This document shows, in pieces, positions 56,991-64,000 of a stretch of DNA of 64,000 nucleotides. A program made the translations under genes and the position numbers. Origin of the DNA: Oxyruncus cristatus. Lineage: Eukaryota > Chordata > Aves > Passeriformes > Cotingidae. The notes under the pieces were generated by a model that worked only from the letters and a program-made list of their open reading frames with translations, searched no databases and was not told the DNA's origin. The stretch's first letter is position 1, and the number at the start of each line of letters is the position of its first letter. The stretch covers positions 68,973 through 132,972 of the forward strand of contig VXAY01004351.1 in assembly GCA_013399855.1 (NCBI GenBank), in the 5' to 3' direction.

Positions 56991-59900
56991 GGTTCAGCAC
57001 ACAAACTGCTTTGCCTCCCCATCTGCTCTCCCACTGCCTGCAGCAAAACCTGTGAAAACAGCTGATTTATTGACTATATTTCATGCTTTGCTGGTGGCTG
57101 GAGGAGAAAAGCAGATGCAAATATTTTTTCTAAATATGTTCCGGGTCGATGCAAACCAGTTTGTTGGTGGTTAGTTGTTTTTTTTTTTTTTTTTTAGTTC
57201 CCACACTTTTCATTGGGTTAAAACAGTGAAAAGAAAATAAACAAGGAAAATGTTGTGTCATTCAACCAGAGCTAAAACTTTCTATTTTTGCACTTTTAAT
57301 ATGGCAAGGAATTGCAAAATGGAAAGGAAAAAAAAAGTGCCTATTAAAAGTAATGTGTTAACAAACTCTTTGCACCCAGTTAATTCACCTCTTCGAGGAA
57401 GTTTCTGTGGGAGGGGAAGTCTGGGATGAGGATGAGCTGGAAGGAATCTGCCCTTTTAGCTGGGAAGCCTGATCTGTGTTTTGTGAGGTGAACTAAAACA
57501 ATCTCTGGTGCTTGGAGCTTTCCTTCCAATTTAAAAATGAGTTCTGGCAAGTCAGGAAAATTCATTCCAATTCATCAAACACCCCAGGGGTGTTTGCAGC
57601 GCCCTGGGACGTGTTTTGGGGTGGATGGAGGCCACCACAACCTCAAGCCATCCCTGGACACGGCTTTTCTGAGCACCCAACCTGCACCAGCTGCAGCCAA
57701 AAGCCACGAGTGGATTTTCCCTCCTTCATCCCGTCCCGGTTCCACAACGCAACATCACCAAACTGCAAAACCTCTCCAGATGTTCGGCACCTTTTCTCAC
57801 ACACTCCCAAGACCCAGAAGAAATACAGTTTCCTTCTGGCGAGGCTCCAGTCAGCAACAGTTGCAAATATTCCCTTTACCCCCTTTAAATCATTATTTTC
57901 CACCCTTGGCTATTTAAATCATCGTTTTCACACCGAGGGAGCGTGGCTGGAAAACTGGGAAGGTGGGTCAAACGGATTAATGAGCTGATTTCCTGTGGAC
58001 CTTCAGCTCCAGGCCTGAAACAGCTGGAGCTGCTGCTGCAGACAGAGCTCCATCCACCCAAGGAAAACAAAAAAACCCCATTCCTTATCTCATGGCAGGG
58101 AGACAGGGCAAGGAAGGACACGGAGGAGGAGGCAGAGCTTGGCTTTGTTCTAATGGGAACCAAAGCTTGTTCCTGTTTGCCAAACCTGTGCTGCTCTCAG
58201 CCATCCTGTGATGGTGGGAAATCCCATCCAGCTTGGGTTGGAAAATGCTGGGAAGCTTTAGAAATGCAGCAGGGAATGTGTCTGTTGGTGTACATGTGTG
58301 TCCACAGAGTTTCATTGGAAAAGCACGAGGATCAACTCGTTGCACGTTGCTGTCAAATTCATCTTGACCCCGCACTCGACAAATGCAGAGGTTTTACACC
58401 AAATAACCCAATTTTACAGGGCCACATCAACAAGAGTGGGGAAATCAGCATTCCAAGATGGGACATGACTCACATGAAGGCCTAATACGAGAGTCAAGCC
58501 CAAAACCCAGTTTAAACATAACCCAGGAGCAGCTACTCAGCCCTGCGGCTGCTTTCCAACCCCACAGCCAGGTGTGAGAGCTCCATTCATCTCAAACTCC
58601 CCCAGAAAAGGGGCAGGAGCCAAGAAAAAGCTGCCTTGTGTTCCCTGCCTGCCTCCCCTCACCCAGGCAGCGCCCTTGATCGCAAAACTATGGGAATGGC
58701 TCCACAAGCCACTTGATTAATAAGAGCCCAGGGGGGAAAAACCGTTTATATAACCCCGTCTTCTCTAAACTTCCTAAGTGCCTCAGAAAGTGGCTGCCCT
58801 GGAAACCCAAACTGAAAACACAAAATATTATCTCTTGCATTTATAAACATCTCTGGTGCTAATGAAGTGAGGGAGCAGCGGCAGCGGGGAGGGAGCGGTG
58901 GGGGGGGGCACTGGGCAGGCGTGGGAGACCCCGATAAAACCGCTCCCTTCCACGGGGTGTGGAGTGGGAAATCCTCCCACCACCACCCTGTGCCACTGGA
59001 GCTGCTGGGGGCAGTGCTGGGAGGCCTCCAGGGAGGGGCTGGGGGTGATGGATGTGGGACTTACCCGTAGGGGTTATGGAAGAGAAGTATCTGCTACGCT
59101 AAACACAGAGGTGGGCTGGCAACCAACAGGGGAGAACAACAAGGCAGCATCCAACTGGGCAAGAGCAGGTGGGGGACACCTCCAAAATGAGCTTGGAGAG
59201 GAGCTCAGGTGAAGCACGCTGTCGGAAACTTGGAGGGAGTTCGGGCGCTTGCTCTGCACAGACTCTGTGGTATGAACTGCATGTCACCAGAGCACGTCTG
59301 TTTACACCAGTCTGCCCTAAATAAACACTCCAAATTTAGCTCTGGGGTTCAACCACCCCGTGCCTTGGACACACACCCGACTCAGAGAGCCAGGAAGAGC
59401 AGAACAGCCCAACCCACCGCTCCGTTTTCTGCCCCTGGTGGCATTTCCCACGGAGATTTGTTTCTGCCTCAGCACAGCCAGCACCAGAAAACGCTGAGGT
59501 TTGGCTGGGGATATTTGGATTTGGTTTTTGCAAAATATTGATGATTTCCGCAGAACAATCTGTCACTTTTGGCAGCAACAAGCAGAAAAGAAAAAGAAAA
59601 GAAAAAAAAAAAAAGATATATTTCATGCAGATATGGGGACTGAGCTGACACCCAGCCTGGAACTCGGCACAAGAGGAAGGCAGAGCAGGCTGCTGGGCTG
59701 CCTCGTTCTCCTGTCAGCCTGATTACTGCAAAGCAAGGAAAAGTGCTCCTGCTTCCACACAGTAGCTGTTTGCCTGGACAGAAACACAGCCAGAGCTGCC
59801 AGACACACGAGGCCCTTGGTCTCCCGGGGTCGGGCAGTGACTGCAGGCACAGGTCTGGTCACCTCTGGAGGTGTCTCCCAGGAGATGGAGATCCCCCAAG

Positions 59901-60597
59901 GAGCAGAGTGGCAAGAGCTGGTGCAGGGCAGGACACAGATGGCAGCTTTGTTTCCATGCCTCTGGAGCATGCTAGTCCTGCCTCTGGAGCCGGGAAAACT
60001 GGGTTGAAATCTCCCAAGCTCAGACTCTTCTGCCAGATGCCTGGAGCTGACCAAATTAGGATTTTTCCATCAACAGGCTCCCTTGGGGCATCGCCTCCTT
60101 TTTTACTGTTCCACCTCCATGCTGACATCAGTCTGGCCAAAACTGTGCCCTCTGTGCCCCCCGGCCCCGCTTGAACTTAGGATGTGGAGAGTGAATCACA
60201 CAAACCAGGGGACAAAGGCATTTTTGACTCCTGAGAAATAGTTGCTGATGAGCTGAGGAGAAGCAGTTTGGGCCAGATCTCCTGAGAAATCCAAACCTGC
60301 CCTTTGGTGGAGCAGTTTCTTTTGCTCCATCCCATTCGTGCTCCGGGAAGCGCGAACGTCTCCCAAGTGTTTTTGCCGTTTTACTATTCCTGCTCTCGCA
60401 GCCTCTGCCGTGTCAGCGGCCTCATTTCCCTTTCCAGGAAAGGAAGTCCTGCCCTGAACTTGATTATTTTGCTTTTTGGTTGGGCATTCATCCACTCCCC
60501 CTTGCTGAAATCAGAGGCATGTTCCCACTGAGTGGGGTGAAGCCAAACCTGCTGTCCTGCAGGCTCCCCCTTGGCTTCAGGAATTTAAAGGGGAGAT

Positions 60598-60900
60598 TGT
60601 GGAATCATTAAAGCTGGAAAAGCCCTCCAAGATCATCAAGTCCAACCGTTCCCCCAGCACTGCCAAGGCCACCGTTAACCTCGTCCCCAAGTGCCACATC
60701 CACAGGGCTTTTAAACCCCTCCAGGGATGGGGACTCCACCCCTGCCAGTGCCTGACCACCTTTTCCATGAAGAAGTTTTCCCTAATATCCAATCTGAACC
60801 TGCCTGGTGCAACTTGAATCCGTTCCCTCCTGTCCTGTCACTTGTGCTGGGGAGAAAAGCCCGACCCCACCCCCGGGTCCACCCTCCTGTCAGGGCGTGG
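60598..60900 (-). mobile_element. CR1 LINE 3' fragment
   Basis: TGGAATCATTAAAGCTGGAA, AAGTCCAACCGTTCCCCCAG, TAATATCCAATCTGAACCTG, CTTGTGCTGGGGAGAAAAGC. It is the same subfamily as the copy at 5206-5525. Confidence 0.9.
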
Positions 60901-61723
60901 CAGAGATCCTGGTTTTCCATCCTAACCTGCCCTGCAGCATCCCAGGGGAAGGAAAGACCCCAGGAGAGGAGCCCTGGCTCTAACAGGGGATCAGAGGCTT
61001 CATCCTAAAGGATGGAGCATCTCCTTCCATAAGCCTCATGCTGAAAACAACTCAAAGTCCACCCTCCATCCCAAGCTTTTCCCACACCTCACTCAAGCCG
61101 TTTGGAGGCCGGCAAGCCGGTCTCCCGTGGCTCTTCCCCAGGGAAATTCTCCTCCTGACACACGCAGGGGCTCCTCAGCCCTGCCTGTCCCTCTGTCCCT
61201 CCCCGGGCACAGCTGCAGGGGCAGGAACCGCCATGGAGCTGTTGTGAGGGAGCCAAGAACCCACACCCACAGCTTTGTCAAGGCCCATCGATCCCAAACT
61301 CCCTCGGGAAGGTCCATCTGGTGGGCTGGGTGAGCTCCAGCACGTGCTGAAGCAGCTTCCCTGGGCAGGGAAGGAGCACTTCAGACTGGGGGGTGGTTTT
61401 TGAGCGTCTCAAGCACTCGCACAGCACAGCTCCCCAGGGACTCCCAGCCACTCTCCTGACCTCGGTGAATTAAGCATTGCAATAAAATGTGCACTGAATT
61501 AATCATCTGCATCTGCAACGTGAGAAACTGCCGTGCAGGGGCTCACAGGAGCGCTGGGAGGGGTTCAGGCATCCCACTCCGATGGAAGGCAGGGGGGTGT
61601 AGATGCCCAAAGACCTTCTGTTAACCCATGTATCCAAGACCCTCCAGATCCCAGCTGTAAGACATCAGCCAGGTCTCCTGAGTCTGCTGTTCTTATCCCT
61701 GAGAACCCTTCCTCCCTAAAAAG

Positions 61724-61849
61724 ACCAGGTTGGACCGGGCTTGGAGCAACCTGGGCTAGTGGAAGGTGTCCCTGGCCATGGCAGGAACAGAGTGAGCTTT
61801 GGGGTGCCTTCCAACCCAAACCATCCTGGGATTCAATGATTCTATGACT
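61724..61849 (+). mobile_element. CR1 LINE 3' fragment
   Basis: ACCAGGTTGGACCGGGCTTG, CTAGTGGAAGGTGTCCCTGG, CCAACCCAAACCATCCTGGG, ending ATTCAATGATTCTATGACTA. Confidence 0.85.
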
Positions 61850-62487
61850 ATGGATGCTGGGGAAGAGCCACCAGGACTGAGAGCTCAGGTGAATGAACCC
61901 ACCCCACCCTCTGGGAGGAGGATATTGCTTTGTCCAGCCCAGGCACTGCAGCGTCCTCCCAGTCTAAGAGTTGATTGCTGCAAAGCAGGAATGAAGAGGG
62001 ATCTGGGAGAGGAGTGGGAGAGCACAGATCCCATATTTCCCCCCAGGAGCTCCAGAGAAGGTGAAAAACTTCCCATGCACAAAACAGGGTCTAACAGAGC
62101 TCATTTGGAAAGCTCAGACCTGAGTCTGCTCTGAAAAGGAGGAATCATTTCCAGCCACAATTCACAGCAGATCGAGCTGCTTCTATTCAGTTTTAGAAGG
62201 AGAGCAGAGAGATGCAATCCCTCCCAGGGCTTTCAAGGAATATTCATCCTGGTGCTGTCATTACTCTTTCATGGCTCTAAGCCTGGTATTTCTGCTCCCA
62301 GCTCTTTCTCTATCCAGCCTGCACACGAGCTCCCGGAGCTGTGTGGGGCACAGGACAGCCCCATGCCCTAGAGGTGTCTGCGTGTTGGAAATAACAATTA
62401 AAAGAAAAGACAGACCATCCCAATACAGCTTAACCCTCCCCAAATGCCTGACAGCAGCTTCTCAGACTGAAGTGATGCAAATAGCTC

Positions 62488-62531
62488 AGATAAGGTTCAG
62501 ATAAAGTATCTGAGCTCTCAAGGGCTTATCT
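62488..62531. promoter_or_regulatory. Cluster of four GATA motifs
   Basis: AGATAA (62488-62493), AGATAA (62499-62504), TATC (62507-62510) and TTATCT (62526-62531) lie within 44 bases, with WGATAR cores on both strands and no CR1 nearby. It is a plausible blood or endothelial enhancer core for ETS1, by inference. Confidence 0.35.
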
Positions 62532-63243
62532 GAGCTGAACACCAACTCCAGAAATTCTGAAATTTGCCCTGTGGGACTGTCTCTCCAGCTTGATTTCCAT
62601 CTGAAGCCTCCACGTCCAGAGGCTGCAGAAACAGCTCCTGTTCAAATGCATTCTTGAGATAGCAGGGTGGGACATGGCAGGTCTGCACTCCCCTGTCACA
62701 GCCTATCTGGGATTTGCCTTCTGGTGGGAATGTTGCAAGAGTTGGGCTGATGGCTCAAGGAACTGGTGATGGCTCCTTTCACCGCTCACTCTCTAAGGGA
62801 TGAGGGAAAACCTCCCCCCTGGTGCCAATGGAAAGAGCACTTTCACTTGGCTACAAATTGTTCTGAGCTGGCTTTTGTTTCCAGCCTGGTCCCGCTCAGA
62901 GCAAGTAGAGGGAAGGCTGTGGGGGAGCTCAGGGTGCTGTGCCATGAATTCCATCACACTGTGGTGGGATTTGGGCTCCAAGGCAGCCTGGATGCAACAA
63001 GGAGCTGGGGGGAAAATCTATCCACGCTTCCCTGAAAGCCTGGCAGGATGGACAGGGAGTCACGGGGCCAAGCTGTGATCCAGCAGCCCCAGCTCACAGC
63101 AATGGGCACCCACTAACATTTATTAGAGATTAGAGATCCAGCCTTCCCAAAACACACAGAGCTCCAGTGGCTCCAGCAGATGTGAGAGCTGGGAGTGACG
63201 CCCATTCCTAGTGCACAGCTCAGGCTGTGACAGGAGCTGTGGA

Positions 63244-63352
63244 GTCACAGGATCACAGAAGCTCCTGAGCTGGAAGGGACCCGTGAGGATCATCGAGTCC
63301 AACTCTTGGCCCTGCATGGGACACGCTGCCAATCCCACCCTGTGCCTGGGTA
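63244..63352 (-). mobile_element. CR1 LINE terminal fragment
   Basis: GTCACAGGATCACAGAAGCT, CTGGAAGGGACCCGTGAGGA, CATCGAGTCCAACTCTTGGC, CCTGCATGGGACACGCTGCC in reverse-complement orientation. Confidence 0.8.
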
Positions 63353-64000
63353 TGGAAGTGCAAGGCCAGGCTTAGAGAGGGTAAATTGAGATTGTGAGCT
63401 GGTACGAGGGGCCGTGAGCTCCCTCCCAGCTGCACTAGTCATTCCTTGTCCTGCAGGAGCACCAAGTGTCCCGTGTCCCAGCCAGGTCCCATATTCCATG
63501 TGCTCTGCAGACACAGGGGGAAAGGAGAGAAGGAAAGATCCCTCCCTGAAGGGTTTGCAACCAAAGAACCCATGATCTAATCACTTATACACCTCATGCA
63601 AATCTAAAAAGGGTGGAAAAAGGAGCTTTCTGAAAAGCTCTGCAGAAATTACCCCAATCCCGCTGATTCAAGCAGAGCAAGATTTCCTCTCAGGCCGAGT
63701 TCTCAGGCAAGAACAGCACTGAAATTCTATAGGATGGCTCATAAACCAGAGCAAAAAAAATTCATTTGCTACTCAAAAATTCCCAACAGCTCATTCCCAA
63801 AGGGCTGGAATGCCAAAGGGCTGCTGCGGAGCGCTGGCTCCCCTTCCCCGTCACGCTTCCCCTGGCTAAAACCCAGGGATTGAGGGAGCAGGCGTGGGCA
63901 GGGCCGTGCTCCCAGAGCTCCCCAGAGCTCCCCAGGGCTCCCCTCCCTGGCAGCTCCAGGGTTAATGCGCTGGCGCCCTGCAAGGCAAGGATTTCTGCTT

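Larger units (their letters stand above)
50013..64000 (-). other. Upstream flank of p54 promoter; intergenic or intron of a longer ETS1 transcript
   Basis: No coding exon was recognised in these 14 kb. Birds and mammals have a longer (p68-type) ETS1 form whose first exons lie upstream of the p54 start; I searched by eye for them and did not find them. Contents are a TG-rich satellite, four CR1 fragments and candidate regulatory blocks near 56441, 58700 and 62488. The stretches 50171-51752, 52151-56440, 56991-60597, 61850-62487 and 63353-64000 show nothing else recognisable beyond short homopolymers (C14 at 55629-55642, T-run at 57177-57195). Confidence 0.7.

Noticed and set aside
1..64000. 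CRISPR arrays, operons, prophage, insertion sequences, tRNA or rRNA genes
   Set aside because: The window is vertebrate nuclear DNA with spliced genes and LINE fragments; no evenly spaced repeat-spacer array, tRNA cloverleaf or rRNA segment was seen.
1..64000. Endogenous retrovirus or LTR element
   Set aside because: No paired long terminal repeats, primer-binding site or gag/pol-like frames were noticed; the long inverted and direct repeats found are CR1-linked or local duplications.

Overview
The window is a stretch of vertebrate nuclear DNA, almost certainly from a bird. It contains about 20 fragments of CR1 LINE 3' ends, which end in ATTCTATG-type octamers. It has long GC-rich introns and encodes a protein nearly identical to avian and mammalian ETS1. 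A passerine or other neoavian bird is my guess from the CR1 style and from substitutions relative to the chicken and human proteins as I remember them. The species cannot be fixed from the sequence alone.

The only gene I can support is ETS1, on the minus strand. Seven coding exons are present at 25526-25645, 24819-25019, 21454-21531, 19609-19857, 16048-16308, 5866-5984 and 4437-4652. All have GT-AG junctions and consistent phases. Joined to a 27-residue first exon they would give exactly 441 residues, the length of the p54 isoform. The Pointed domain (exons 2-3), the transactivation region (exons 4-5), the serine-rich and autoinhibitory exon VII (here exon 6) and the ETS DNA-binding domain (exons 7-8) are all intact. 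The first p54 exon is not in the readable sequence. The best place for it is the 643-base assembly gap at 49370-50012, which lies inside a CpG-rich block.

Layout from low to high coordinates: 1-4436 is the 3' UTR and possible downstream flank, with a three-copy tandem repeat, miR-200 and miR-221/222 seed matches and candidate poly(A) signals. 4437-25645 holds exons 8 to 2 and their introns. 25646-49369 is inferred intron 1, rich in CR1 pieces, local duplications and AT-rich islands that may be regulatory. 48820-50170 is the probable p54 promoter island with the gap. 50013-64000 is upstream sequence, intergenic or intron of a longer p68-type transcript, with a TG-rich satellite, CR1 fragments and a GATA-motif cluster.

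The most interesting signal is a 350-base inverted duplication (20127-20473 against 33243-33590). It places two nearly identical, oppositely oriented copies in introns 4 and 1, on either side of exons 2-4. Paired intronic inverted repeats are a known driver of exon circularisation, and ETS1 was among the first genes in which scrambled or circular transcripts were reported. Exons 2-4 together are 399 nt, a multiple of three, with no stop in frame, so such a circle would carry an endless open frame.
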